This document shows, piece by piece, positions 53,011 to 63,420 of a DNA stretch of 64,000 nucleotides. Each line of letters opens with the position of its first letter. The first letter of the stretch is position 1. Source of the stretch: Pycnopodia helianthoides. Its lineage: Eukaryota; Echinodermata; Asteroidea; Forcipulatida; Asteriidae. The position numbers were made by a program, and so were the translations under genes. The notes under the pieces are model-generated. The model was given only the letters and a program-made list of their open reading frames with translations, made no database searches and had not been told where the DNA came from. The stretch lies in assembly GCA_032158295.1 (NCBI GenBank), contig CM063258.1, positions 6,900,583-6,964,582 of the forward strand. Reading direction: 5' to 3'.

Positions 53011-53503
53011 ACACTCATTAAATCAGTCTCAAACATAAACAGTTTTTTCAAAATATTGTATTTATTAAAAACTTTGCACAAAATTCGTAACAAAGGCACA
53101 AAGAGTAGAGCTCATTCTACGGTAAAACTAATTGTTTTTCCTCGACAATCATCAACTGGATTCGGACCGTCTTCGAGAGGTTTAAAACGGTCTTGATCCT
53201 TCCGAAAACATTGAATACTAAACAGACAGTCGGTGTGTAAGGCTTTAAAAATCATCTCGTGTTTACATTTATCGTGACAGAATTCCCAATGACACTGGCA
53301 TCTCTACATTCTTTGAAATCTTTGACGAGCAAGAAGTACTTTTGTCATAATTTTTTAATTTCGTAAGGAGACAGTAATAGCTCGGTCACCCCTAAAACTT
53401 CGTCTGTTCTATCGATTGTGCCATATAACACGAACAAAACTGTATAGTTATTTAACACTTTTTAGTGCCTTAATTACTTTACCAACATCGAGATTAACTA
53501 CAA

Positions 53504-53644
53504 AAGACCCCTTGCAGTTGGCCGCCATCTTTGATGGCAAACATGGAAACGAGCACGCGACTCTCAGCCAATGATAGCTCTTCCTGACCCTTACCTCAGT
53601 GATGGGACTGTTTTGGGGCTTTGACGTCATATGCAAGGGGTCCA
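53504..53644. mobile_element. MITE, GACCCCTTGCA ends
   Basis: AAGACCCCTTGCAGTTGGCC pairs with ATATGCAAGGGGTCC. The interior has GCCGCCATCTTTGATG and CTCAGCCAATGATAGC. Same family as 47,746. Confidence 0.65.
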
Positions 53645-54134
53645 GACGGGAGTTTGAACGCTAGGTGGCAGGAACCATATTCAAGTAAAATGTCCATTGT
53701 TTGCACAGTTATGGCATGCGCATGATTATTTCCGAGAACATGGTTTCTGCCACGCAGCGTACCCAAAACTGTTTAATTGGTTTTGTGTAAAACTATTTAC
53801 AATAAGCTAATTCCTGTTTATTTAGAGTTAAATCACAATTTTTTCAAGAAACAAAGTTACATGCAGTTATATAAAAACGCTCACCTTTGTATAGAAATGT
53901 CATAAATTAAATAGAAAATTTCGTTTTTTAAAACAAAACACGCATAATTATTGTTCTCCGGTGTCCACAGAATTATTTACAACGATATTAAAATTCAAAA
54001 ACATGCAAGTGAATAATCAAGACAAAATGGGCGGTCCTTGTGATTATTGCGCATGCTCTAAATGTTTAAACAATGCCACAAAAAGTTTGATTAGTTTAGA
54101 GATTTAACAGTATTTTTTTCCTTGCAGAGAGACA

Positions 54135-54840
54135 TTTTTAGTTGCATTTGCTCCAAGGTCAAATTCAGTTTTGCGGTTCACTTATTTTTCTATCAATGGA
54201 GTCCTTATATGAAAGAGGGGAAAAATTACAAGTCTCTAACTTCACGATAAAATGATGTAAAATGCCACTGTGTTTTGAGACGTTCGATGCAATGTTTGTC
54301 GAAATCTAAAAATGTTCAATGACGTCACATTTCAAATTTATATATCGTCAGGTCCCAATTTCATGGAGCTGCTTAAGCACAAAATTAGCTAAGCACAAAC
54401 AAATTATGCTTACCAGAATAAGGTTACCAGCCAAAATACCACCTCACCTGTACAATTTGTGACTGGTATCCTGCTCATTTCTGCTTAGCAGAAAATTGTT
54501 AAGCAACATTTTCTGCTTAAGCAGCTCTATGAAATTGGGCCCTGTACTTGCACACTGTGAGATTTTTAGTTCATTCCTAAATTTTTATGATACTTTATGA
54601 CATGTTGACTGGCGCAAAAATCCCTTTTTGGAATGTACACAGCCGTTTGTTTTTCATGTTAGATGACGTCGTGTTTCAAATTTCGCTCTGAAAGAGTATA
54701 AAATTTAAAAAAATACATTTTACACAATTTTAACGTGAGGGTTAGAGACTTGACATTTTTTTCTCCACTTTCAAAAGGACTATATCTTTTGGAAAAATGA
54801 GTGCAACACAAAACTGAATTTGACAGTTGGAGACCCTCTT
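54135..54840. mobile_element. Foldback MITE copy 3, split by another MITE
   Basis: The left arm contains CTCCAAGGTCAAATTCAGTT and ATTACAAGTCTCTAACTTCA. The right arm contains TTAGAGACTTGACATTTTT, GGACTATATCTTTTGGAAAA and CAAAACTGAATTTGACAGTTGGAG. The centre is interrupted by the 54,352-54,542 element. Confidence 0.7.
54352..54542 (+). mobile_element. CTGCTTAAGCA-family MITE, full copy
   Basis: Ends GTCCCAATTTCATGGAGCTG and CAGCTCTATGAAATTGGGCC are inverse. The interior has GCTTACCAGAATAAGGTTACC and TGTGACTGGTATCCTGCTCA. It is about 190 bp and the best reference copy in this window. Nested in the foldback at 54,135. Confidence 0.8.
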
Positions 54841-55388
54841 TAAATCACCCACGTGTTTAAGGACAACACTGAATATTAAATGGCAAAGTGGTGCTGCAGA
54901 TTTCTCAAATAACAGAACTTGGAGTAATTCTAAACAACTATTTCCCGAAGTGGACTCTACATTTCCAGACACCTAGCGGTTTCTATGGCAATGCATTTTG
55001 GTTGCAACTCCACTTGGAATTCAACAACAACTATGAACATTTTGATCAAAACAATGATGACAAAAATTAACGTATATAGTTTGTTTTATGGGAAAGCACA
55101 CATGCATTAACTTGTGAATTATCTCTGTATTGAATTCAGTTCAACCTTGTACCGTCATGAGCTATAAATACACGGCATGCTTAGTACAGCCTGCCGGAAA
55201 CCCAATCCACAGAACACAGGACGACTCGGCTGGGAATCGAACCCCCCGCCCCCGGACTCTCCGTGCTGCAAAGGACATATCAGTTCGATTCCAACTCAGA
55301 CGGCCATTTTGTTTTGTTTGTTTGATTGTTTGTTTGTTCGTTTGTTGTTTTGTGCACAGGTCTCGCGAATAGGACTGTATCCTCAGTG
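54841..55388. other. Intergenic sequence with a tRNA-like fragment
   Basis: At 55,225-55,300 GGGAATCGAACCCCCCGCCC and GTTCGATTCCAACTCAGACG recall tRNA box B forms but do not fold as a tRNA by eye. No gene. Confidence 0.4.
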
Positions 55389-55690
55389 CTTTAACGGCAG
55401 GGTCATTTTGTGGGGCTATGTCATCGTAATGCTGATTTTATAGACAAATTTATCAAGAAAAATACAATAAAGTCAACTGTGAAAGTTTCAGCTGAATACT
55501 TGTTGAGAAAACAGCAAAACAAAACAACTGTCGGGGTATTTTCATCAAGTACCTTAATCCATCAATTCATCAACGTTTCGAGAGGTGACAGCGGGTACCA
55601 ACCGCATCTCTGGCCTTGTTGAGGGCGGCATTCATACGGACACCATGGACACCACCAAAAGTCGCCTGCAGACGATCTTTGTAGATTCAA
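55389..55690 (+). mobile_element. Family 3 MITE, right end lost
   Basis: TTTAACGGCAGGGTCATTTTG is followed by GTGAAAGTTTCAGCTGAATA, GGGGTATTTTCATCAAGTAC and GACAGCGGGTACCAACCGCA. It corresponds to the first two thirds of the element at 45,045. Confidence 0.65.
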
Positions 55691-56572
55691 ATTTTTTCGA
55701 CAAACTCCCAGAAACAGATGTCCAAATTGATGCAGATACTGCCTCATGTATAGGTCTAGTGAATGTCCTAGTTTAAATTAATTCGGTGACGAAGAATGTC
55801 AATTGTAAATTGTCCCTGCGATACTTCCTTGGGCTAGGGAAAGTTTTTAAAAAGCAAGTTTTTATTTATTTTGTAAAGCCACAATGTATTACTTTATGCA
55901 ACCCCATAACGGAGATACCGTCATTCTTTTTACTTTGTGTACTATGTATAGTGAACACATTTACAGCGATTTCTTAACAGTGATCCGCTAGCCAAATCCT
56001 AGTTAAAACACCTGATGACCAGTGAACATTCTCTGCAAAGTGGTCCGGCTGGCTAGTTCAATGTTAAAACACGCCCCTTTGTGGCAAACCTGTGAATAGA
56101 TAAGCTAACTGGTCATGCTGGCCGTCACTGAAAAAGTTATGGCCAAACCCTGTCATTTTGTGATACAAAAAGCTCTGACCCACTTTTCTCTGATCCGCGG
56201 CAGGCACAACTCCACTCATTATGAGTTTCAACTTATACTCGATCGTGAGTATCCCTGTCATTTTTCCAGAAAACTAATATGAACTGATTTCACCATAGAA
56301 TTGTGTAACAGAACTAGAGGGCGTACAAAACCATTCGACACGGCCCGACAAGAAGCATTTGTTTTGCCATTGAGAAAATGGTTCTGACCCATCGTAATAG
56401 CACAGGTCATGCACCAGTTCACACAGCCAACAATTTTTTAAGGGGGAACATGTGTATGGATTTGAACCCATGGTGGGCCAGCGCGGTTACGTGTGTAGTT
56501 AGAGCATGGAGGAAGGAATTGTTAAGAGTACTCTCATAGTTCTGTTATATAACTCTATGGATTACACCCAAA
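55691..56572. other. Intergenic sequence without recognised features
   Basis: No repeat family or exon is recognised. The short frames have no support. Confidence 0.45.
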
Positions 56573-57032
56573 CAGGGGTGCGTTCCACTTGCGCAAACGC
56601 TGCCAACGTTTGCGCACGTTTGCCAACAATTTCGAGTGGAACGAGTTGTGCGCTGCCAACAGTGGCGAACGTTAGCAACCGTAGGCGAACGTATTTCTGA
56701 GGTGTTGGTGGGTGGTTTGAAAAATGGCGGACAGCATGAAGATAACTGAAAGGTTAGCAGATGACGGTTTTTTTCATGTAACGAAAACAATTAAATGTTT
56801 TTTTTTCAGTGGAGTTGAAATAACAACTCAATAAGTTGATGTGATGAATAAAAGAGGACCACTAAAGCCAACGCTACAAGAAATACACTCCGGTGTGTCT
56901 CCATCTCCATTACAGTGCGCCGCCATTATTGAAGTGCGCAACAAATCGTTCCACTCGGTCGCAAACAATCACAAAACGCCTTTTGCGCGAACGGTTGCGA
57001 TCTGTTTGCGCAAGTGGAACGCACCCCAGTTT
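56573..57032. mobile_element. MITE, GGGTGCGTTCCACTTGCGCA ends
   Basis: Left GGGGTGCGTTCCACTTGCGC and right GCGCAAGTGGAACGCACCCC are perfect inverse copies of about 22 bp. Sub-terminal GAGTGGAACGAGTTGTGCGC and CGTTCCACTCGGTCGCAAAC are also inverse. It is about 460 bp. The + frame at 56,841-57,116 runs over its right end and is not believed. Confidence 0.75.
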
Positions 57033-57064
57033 GAGGGTGACACTCCTCAAGTTATTTTGACCAT

Positions 57065-57228
57065 GGGTGAGTTTGAGGCCGTGTCCGAATTTGCGGCTAC
57101 AGAGCTAAGGCTTTAGGCTAAGGTTGGATTCTGGCGTCACCGAGCGTTGAAGTATACAAGACATCCTTAGCACCACCCTTAGCCATTGCCGTACAGCTGT
57201 AGCCGCCATTTCGGATGCGGCTTGAAGT
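57065..57228. mobile_element. Small MITE, GAGGCCGTGTCCGAATTTGC ends (copy 3)
   Basis: Left GAGGCCGTGTCCGAATTTGC and right GCCGCCATTTCGGATGCGGC are inverse. The core has GCGGCTACAGAGCTAAGGC and GTACAGCTGTAGCCGCC. Same family as 7,102 and 26,942. Confidence 0.7.
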
Positions 57229-57372
57229 CTAACTGTGGGAACTTTAACATCAAACGGAGAGGAGTCGAAGACCAGCGTCTACTATCGTTCTCCAGTATTC
57301 ATCACTCATTCCAGGCGAATGCTTTTTGTTCCCGTGTTGATTATCAGTTTGTCTCACTGCTTCCGAGTGAAT

Positions 57373-57765
57373 TTAAAGGAACATTACAGAATTGGTAAGA
57401 ACAAAACTTGTAAAATATACTTTTTGATCACAAATTTTCATAAAACTTACACGGTCTAATGTTGATGATAGTAGAAAACATCCTTGAAATATTTTTGTCT
57501 GAAATGCCATATTTGATGAGAAATGAATAAACTAATTTTCCGATTGGAGTTTATCGCTCAGTGAGCGTTTTATTCATTTGTTGAATCTATATGATTTCAT
57601 GCAAATGTGTAATCGGTTTTCCGCTATTTTCTCGTGACCCAGATGGCCGATCGATCTCAAACTTCTACAGGTTTGTCAGTTTATGTATATGGTGGATTAC
57701 ATAAAGTGCTTACACTGCCAGCAACTGTTTTGTTAGCAAAAACCAATTATGTAATGTTCCTTTAA
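57373..57765 (-). mobile_element. TTAA-flanked MITE, family 1 copy 6 (opposite orientation)
   Basis: The ends are as in the other family 1 copies, but the interior runs in reverse: TTGAATCTATATGATTTCATG then GGCCGATCGATCTCAAACTTC. It lies 300 bp downstream of the homeobox stop codon and so may be part of its 3' UTR. It places an AATAAA hexamer on the minus strand near 57,588. Confidence 0.8.
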
Positions 57766-58069
57766 GATAAGTACTTAGAGGCATGTATACCTTAATACAC
57801 TAAGTCAGAATCTGGACACCTCCTAGACGTCCAAGAAGTTGTCGTCTGCACTCCGGGTTCGCGTCTTGGCCTTGGTACGTTCATTGAATATTTCAGCCAT
57901 TAGACTGGTTCCACCCTCCATGAATCGTTCATGATTTAAGAGTGACGTCATTGTATTAGTAACTAACCCTCATCTCGCTGTGATTTGTTTTTCCCACTTG
58001 GGAAGCAGAAGTTTCAGTCTTTGAGTTGACATTATAAAAAAACATCAGTCAGGTTTGGGGAGGCGGACC

Positions 58070-58422
58070 TCACATTAAGGGTATCTGGTGCATGCTGTAC
58101 TCCCTCGCTCGTAGCCGTAGATTCGCCAGGCTCGGTCCGATGCCGAGCCCACTCCGGAGTTGTCCGGCCCCACCATGCACGGATTCATCAGGGTCGGTGC
58201 GCTGCCGGGCGACATGCTCACCGTGCCGGCGAGGCGACTGTAGGTGGTGGGACTCCACGAGGCGAAGTCGGCGGGGTTCGTCACGGGACACGGCCGGGCT
58301 GCCACTGGTTGCTCCACGCTGACGCCGTTCACATTGCCGGCGACACGGCGGGCAGTAGTCTTGGATGCCTGGTGACTGCGCTCGTTGCGCCGGAATTTCG
58401 CCCGTCGGTTTTGGAACCAGAC
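58070..58422 (-). CDS. Prrx: Prrx-type homeobox, 3' homeodomain half, C-terminus and OAR motif
   Basis: The acceptor (minus strand) is CGTTTTAG|GTCTGG. It encodes VWFQNRRAKFRRNERS, the end of recognition helix 3 of a Gln50 paired-like homeodomain. VEQPVAARPCPVTNPADFAS and WSPTTYS follow, like the VEQP..PRP..DY.SW region of vertebrate Prrx1. Near 58,138-58,145 the frame shifts by one base. The new frame reads PSLANLRLRAREYSMHQIPL and M, then TGA, which matches the OAR motif (SIANLRLKAKEYS). The unshifted frame runs past the OAR without resembling it. The product is a nuclear DNA-binding transcription factor. In vertebrates Prrx acts in mesenchyme and skeletal development. Confidence 0.88.
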
Positions 58423-59559
58423 CTAAAACGCAAAAAATACAAAGAAGTCAAAAACCACAGTTTACCAACACTTAAAATTAACTCAATGAATCTCCATGTC
58501 TCTTACCAAACAGTACAAGAAAGTGGTTTTTAAATTTTGATTTGTTTTTCTCAAATCTTCCATTTCACTTGAATTTTTTATAAAGACAAAGATGCAAAAA
58601 GACATATAAGGTTTTTGAGGTAAAGAAATGACCACTTCATAAAACCTGTCATTTTCCCGAATACGAACGTGAAACGTAAAGTATCGGTAATCTTACGTCA
58701 GGAGTTACGGTAAAATTTACTATTTAATAGTATTCTTATCGTAGGAATTTTCACATGAAAGGGGGGGGGGGGGGGCGTAGGAAGAATGTTCGTGCAGTTG
58801 TAATGATGCCATAAAAAGTTACGCACGAAACGTAAAATATCCCCAAACTATTGCCCACACTGATTCAAGTGTAGTACTTCGAATTGAATCTATCCCAAAC
58901 CTCTTTTTCCTTTTTCCTTTTCTGCCCACTTTCGTACACTACATTAATCCCTCGAAATATTCTCGCCATTCTCTCTAAAAAATGTGTCCAAATCATTGAA
59001 CCCCCCCCCCCCCACCTCCCACCCACCTCTCCACTTGCAATCCTACACGGCCATGCTCTCATTGCTTACGGCCAAGCAAGCGGGCTCCGCGGCTCACCTG
59101 CCCCGCCGGTCTAAAGGGCGACGCAGCCCCCTCACCACCCAAGCTAACCGAGCTGAGACCATTCATCACACTTCAACTCATCCAAGTGCGTCCAAAACAA
59201 AAACCCAATGCTCACCAATGATTAAAATAATGTTAAAAATGACAGCCCCGGGAACACAAACTTGTTTTTTTCCAGGTGTCCTGGTTTTTGATAGGTCCGA
59301 GTACAGAGTTCCCCCCACGAGAGCAAACAATAACTCATAAATATAATGGTACAGAATGAGACCACGTCGCTATAAGGTACTCTCCCAAGGGAACTTGTAA
59401 ATCTGTCCTTTGACCTAGAAATAGTTTCAATCCTGTTTAGTCCACCAGGTTGCATTAGTTTAAGGGGGTATTGTTTTTGGTTAATACCCAAACCGGATGT
59501 AATCTTGTTGAATTGATGATGGAATTTGGTTTAGTTGTGAATGTAAACTAGTCTAGGAA

Positions 59560-59940
59560 GATTAGTTGGTATTAGAATAAGAATAAAAACATCCTTGTTT
59601 AATTTTAGTCTGAAATCTTATTGTTATGAAGTTCACCCTAGAACAATTTTTCCCTCTGAAATGAAGTCATAATGATTCGAGAAAACTGTATCTGGAAACC
59701 TATATTAATAAACGCAACAGCTGCTCTCGGTTGTTATAAACAAAATTATTTTCAATATGCTTACATGCTGAACATCGTGCATGGTTTTTCACCGTTTTTC
59801 TCCCGACTCACAACGGAGAAAGCCCAAATTTCCACATGTTTGTTACTTCGTGTGTGTGGTTGATCACACAACACATGACAATGTGCGCGACTATTATTTT
59901 GTCAGCCAAATCCTGTATAATACCTTTAATAACTTGTTCA
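59560..59940. mobile_element. Long MITE-like element (59 kb copy)
   Basis: ATTTTAGTCTGAAATCTTAT, GAAGTTCACCCTAGAACAAT, TTCGAGAAAACTGTATCTGG, CGTGCATGGTTTTTCACCG, GGTTGATCACACAACACATG and TTTTGTCAGCCAAATCCTG follow the order of 32,115-32,493. It carries several indels. Confidence 0.6.
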
Positions 59941-60388
59941 TTTATACGTTGGTTTTTTTTCCTGCATGGAATGTTATAATGTTGGACCTACAGACTGGTT
60001 TTTATTTTAATATTTTGTAATGAATTCAAGTTCGTGTTATGTTGACTTATATTTGGTCGATATGAATGTGGTGTGGTCGAATAAAACAACATTAAAGAAC
60101 AGCTGCGCTGTGTTCACTTCATCGTCTTGTAGGGCCTCAGAACGCGCGCATCTGGGTTCTTAAATCAAGCACACGGAGTGGTTTGAGCTGCGTCAATGTA
60201 TGGCCATAAACCACCAGTCTTATTATTAGTTAGCTATACTACCCAAGTGTAGTGAGAGAGTAGCAGTAATTATGACATATGGTCAAATTATCAGGAGGTG
60301 ACATGGACCGTTTAGCGCAGTACAGCCTCACTAACATGCGGCTTCATTGTCGCGCTTTGCCGCTCGAGTTTGTGGCAAGCATTGGACC

Positions 60389-60561
60389 CAATTTCATAGA
60401 GCTGCTTAAGCACAGAAAGTAGCTAAGCACTACAAATTATGCTTAGCAGAATAAGGTGACCAGCCAAATTACCATGTCACATGGACCATCTTTGACTGGT
60501 AATCTGCCCATTTTTTGATCAGCTGGAAATTGATAAGCAATATTTTCTGCTTATTGGGCCC
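60389..60561 (+). mobile_element. CTGCTTAAGCA-family MITE, copy
   Basis: GACCCAATTTCATAGAGCTG, GAATAAGGTGACCAGCCAAA, CTTTGACTGGTAATCTGCCC and TTCTGCTTATTGGGCCC. The right arm lacks the CAGCTCTATGAAA segment. Confidence 0.7.
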
Positions 60562-60694
60562 TGGTCGCCTCTGTGCAATTACGTTATGAATATGAATTGA
60601 CAGTGTACAAAAGGAGCCAGACTATTTGTAAAAGCCAGCCTCGGTTTGGGTTACACTGTTTTGAATAGAGAAAATGGCGTCACTCATGCTCCCC

Positions 60695-60882
60695 CTGTAC
60701 CCTAGCTTCACTTAGGTCAACCTTTCTGGCCAGCTCCTCTCTTAAGAAGGCGTCTGGGTAGTGTGTTCTCTCGAATATCCGCTCCAGCGCGTCCAGCTGT
60801 GCCGTGTTGAAGGTGGTTCGATTCCTCCTTTGCTTTTTCCTCTGTTTTACCTGAGCTGGTGTGAGTCCCTCCTCCGAACCAG
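60695..60882 (-). CDS. Prrx: Prrx-type homeobox, 5' homeodomain exon
   Basis: The minus-strand acceptor TAATTTTTCAG|CTGGTTC shows this is an internal exon, so a Met read just upstream is not a start. It encodes [20 protein letters not shown], then [40 protein letters not shown] and VQ. The paired-like signature is clear: RNRTTFN, LE..FE.THYPD, R..LA..V.LSEARVQ. It equals vertebrate Prrx exon 2 in position, ending at VQ before VWFQNRR. After GTACAG the sequence is GGGGAGCATG, so the canonical GT donor is missing. The preceding exon, which should carry an FSVxHLLDL-like N-terminus, was not found. Confidence 0.92.
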
Positions 60883-61020
60883 CTGAAAAATTAATCAAAT
60901 AATAATATCTGAATAGGCCTAAAATGAGGTGTAACTAAATTATTATTATTATGGTGATGGTAATGACACCAAGGGATGCCTCATAAAGTGAACTTAATCA
61001 CTGTAGCTCGCAAGCATGAG

Positions 61021-61290
61021 GAAACCTGTAAACAAGGGTGCTTGCTATATGTACCGGTGTTAGCATCTACTCTTCCACGATAAGTGTTCTGGGTTCTTTT
61101 TACGTGCACTACCAATCCTAGTACACGGGACCAACGGCTTAATGTCCCTGCCGAATGTCAAAGTAATTATGGCAGAGTATATTGGTCGAGGACACAAGTG
61201 CCACGACCGGGACTCGAACCCACACTCTACTGATCAGAAACACCAGAGTTTGATTCTGGTGCTTCCAACCCGCTCGGGTCACGACAGCGT
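61021..61290 (-). mobile_element. tRNA-derived SINE, CTCTGGTGTTTCTGATC head
   Basis: The minus strand reads GTCGTGACCCGAGCGGGTTG, CAAACTCTGGTGTTTCTGAT, GTGTGGGTTCGAGTCCCGGT (box B) and CGTGGCACTTGTGTCC. The body follows: CCATAATTACTTTGACATTC, GGGACATTAAGCCGTTGGTC and CTAGGATTGGTAGTGC. The copy at 63,110-63,420 shares the whole order. Confidence 0.7.
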
Positions 61291-62549
61291 TTGTTTTAAT
61301 ATTTTCCTGAAAAAATACAGAAAATTTCATGAAATTGCGAATTGAAAGACAAATGTGAAGTATTTGTTTTCCGGACAGCGGAGACCTATTTTATCTTAAC
61401 TTCAATGAACGCCGCAAGTCTTGTGCCAGGACTTACGGAATATAAATCATAAGATAATATTAATAGGCTAAATTAGTCTGGTCAGATATGCAGGACATCG
61501 GTTATAGGCAATACAAACATATGACCCTGCATGGTTACTTTTTTTTGCTGTGGTATGTTTCGAAAGCATAGTTAAATGTTTAAAAAAAACATTTTGAATT
61601 TATCTGTACTCGCTCCAAATGTTGGCCCACTTTTCGTGACCAGATGCATTTATTAACAATAATTCCCAATTCATACTCGGCGTCCTTCGACTTTTCATTG
61701 GTTATCAACGAACAGTCGTTCCAATTTATTCCTTGAACTGTTTTTCTTCCGAATCAACGTGTTCAGTTTCACACACACACACAAAACGGATCATACGGGA
61801 GACATGTCCTGGACTTCACAAAAAGCACCTCCGCTATATGTCATTACCAGATGTCCGGCTCGGCGCACCGCGCAGCGGGTTAATCTTCCCGAATCTACGG
61901 CGACCCTAACTGATCCGAGCGCGGCTTTGCCCGGAGACCGACAAGCGACTCGCAGGTAATCCCCCGCCTTCGCTAGACGGCCTGTATAAAGCTCTCTGCA
62001 CGGTCGGCTAATTGTCAAATGATTTTCAAATAGCTGATGGTTAAAGATGTCTGGATTTCTTAAGATGAAGTGGGTATACCTCAGGGAGGAGGGAGAAAGC
62101 TGAAGACGAAGGGAGTTATTCTTAGATGATGGAGTAGACTCTTTTATCGTGTGGAGTATACAGTATACCAATAAAAAAGACATAAACTTGCTTGAGCAAA
62201 AAATGTGATGGATATTGCTGTTTGTTCTTTACATGCATGGGGCGAGATTAGTTTTGTTTTTTTACTGATGTTAGTTTGTTTTTAAAAAACAAAAAGAAGA
62301 CTCACTCGGTCCGAATCAAAACAAACTAAATAACATTTATTATGTTGCATGATCTTTTTTGTTTATCCATGTTATTCACGAGGTGAAAAGCCAGGAATTT
62401 CATTTAAAAAAATTTTTGTTTTAATCTGTCGATGGATATCTTGATTCATCAAAAGCTTCCGAGACCACTTTTTGAGCCGACCGCATCAATATGCCGGCTC
62501 AATAGAGCCGTTTCCCGCACCACTGCTCCTTGACTGTACACGTGCGATC

Positions 62550-62918
62550 CGTAAGTGCAGGATATACTTTTTGTAATTGTCAAAGACTATAAGTATCTTC
62601 ACTTGGTGTATCCCAACATGTGCATAAAACAACAAATCTGTGCAAATTTGGGCTCAATAATTGGTCATCGAAGTTGCAAGAAAATCATGAAAGAAAAAAA
62701 CAGCCTTGTTGCATAGAGTTGTGTGCTTTCAAAATGACTGAGAGATTCAAATATATTTTGTGAGAAATCATCTTTTTCTCAAAAACTACATTACTTCAGA
62801 GGGAGTCGTTTCTCACAATGTTTTATACCATCAGCAGCTCTCAAGTGCTCCTTACCAGGTAAGTTTTTGTGGTAATGTATTTCTTGAGTAGTTACCAAAA
62901 GTATCCACTGCCTTTAAA
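62550..62918 (+). mobile_element. MITE, family 2 copy 2
   Basis: GTGCAGGATATACTTTTTGT, TCTTCACTTGGTGTATCCC, GAGGGAGTCGTTTCTCAC, ACCATCAGCAGCTCTCAAG and ACCAAAAGTATCCACTGCC then TTTAA. The left TTAA is lost. Matches 23,125-23,512 along its length. Confidence 0.75.
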
Positions 62919-63109
62919 TCAAGGTAAATAACACCTTGGCCTGTGGTTTCACGCGGCTTCGAGGCAGGACTAGCGGAATGATATTTTGATTTCCTTGCAG
63001 AGGGAACTCACACTGGTCAAAAGCAAATCTGGGCTGATTTGCGATTGATAACAGCTCAGTGAGTACTAAATTATTAAATATTTCTGTTTAAGAAACCAAG
63101 GATGCCTCA

Positions 63110-63420
63110 TAATATAGGCCTAAGTGAACTTAACCACTGTAGCTCGCAAGCCAGAGGAAACCTGTAAACAAGGGTGCTTGCTATGTGAACCAGAAACACC
63201 GGAGTTTACCCCTACTATAATTATCCACGATATTAGTGTTCTGGGTTCTTTTACTACCAATCCTAGTACATGGGACCTACGGCTTAATGTCCCATCCAAA
63301 AGAAAAAGCAATTATGGTAAAGTATTATGGTAAAGGACACAAGTGCCACGACCGGGACTCTAACCTACACTCTGCTGATAAAAAAGAGCTTCAGTCCGGT
63401 GCTCTAACCCACGCAACAAT
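63110..63420 (-). mobile_element. tRNA-derived SINE, second copy with the 61 kb family
   Basis: It shares CTGTAGCTCGCAAGC, GAGGAAACCTGTAAACAAGG, GTGTTCTGGGTTCTTTT, CTACCAATCCTAGTAC and ACAAGTGCCACGACCGGGAC with 61,000-61,220. The shared part starts upstream of the tRNA-like head, so element boundaries include CACTGTAGCTCGCAAGC. Box B is decayed. Confidence 0.65.

Larger units (their letters stand above)
58423..60694 (-). other. Homeobox intron with MITE-like element
   Basis: This intron interrupts the homeodomain between codons for Gln and Val (residues 46/47), the classic position in paired-like genes. It contains the element at 59,560-59,940, a CTGCTTAAGCA MITE at 60,389-60,561, poly-C at about 59,001 and poly-G at 58,761. 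The expected GT at its 5' end is not present. Confidence 0.7.

Noticed and set aside
59001..59160. Pro-rich coding exon in the homeobox intron
   Set aside because: The frames depend on poly-C runs and lack consistent splice sites for the homeobox gene.
60890..60898. ATG as start of the homeobox protein
   Set aside because: TTTTTCAG follows it, so the Met is intronic; Prrx proteins have about 90 residues before the homeodomain.
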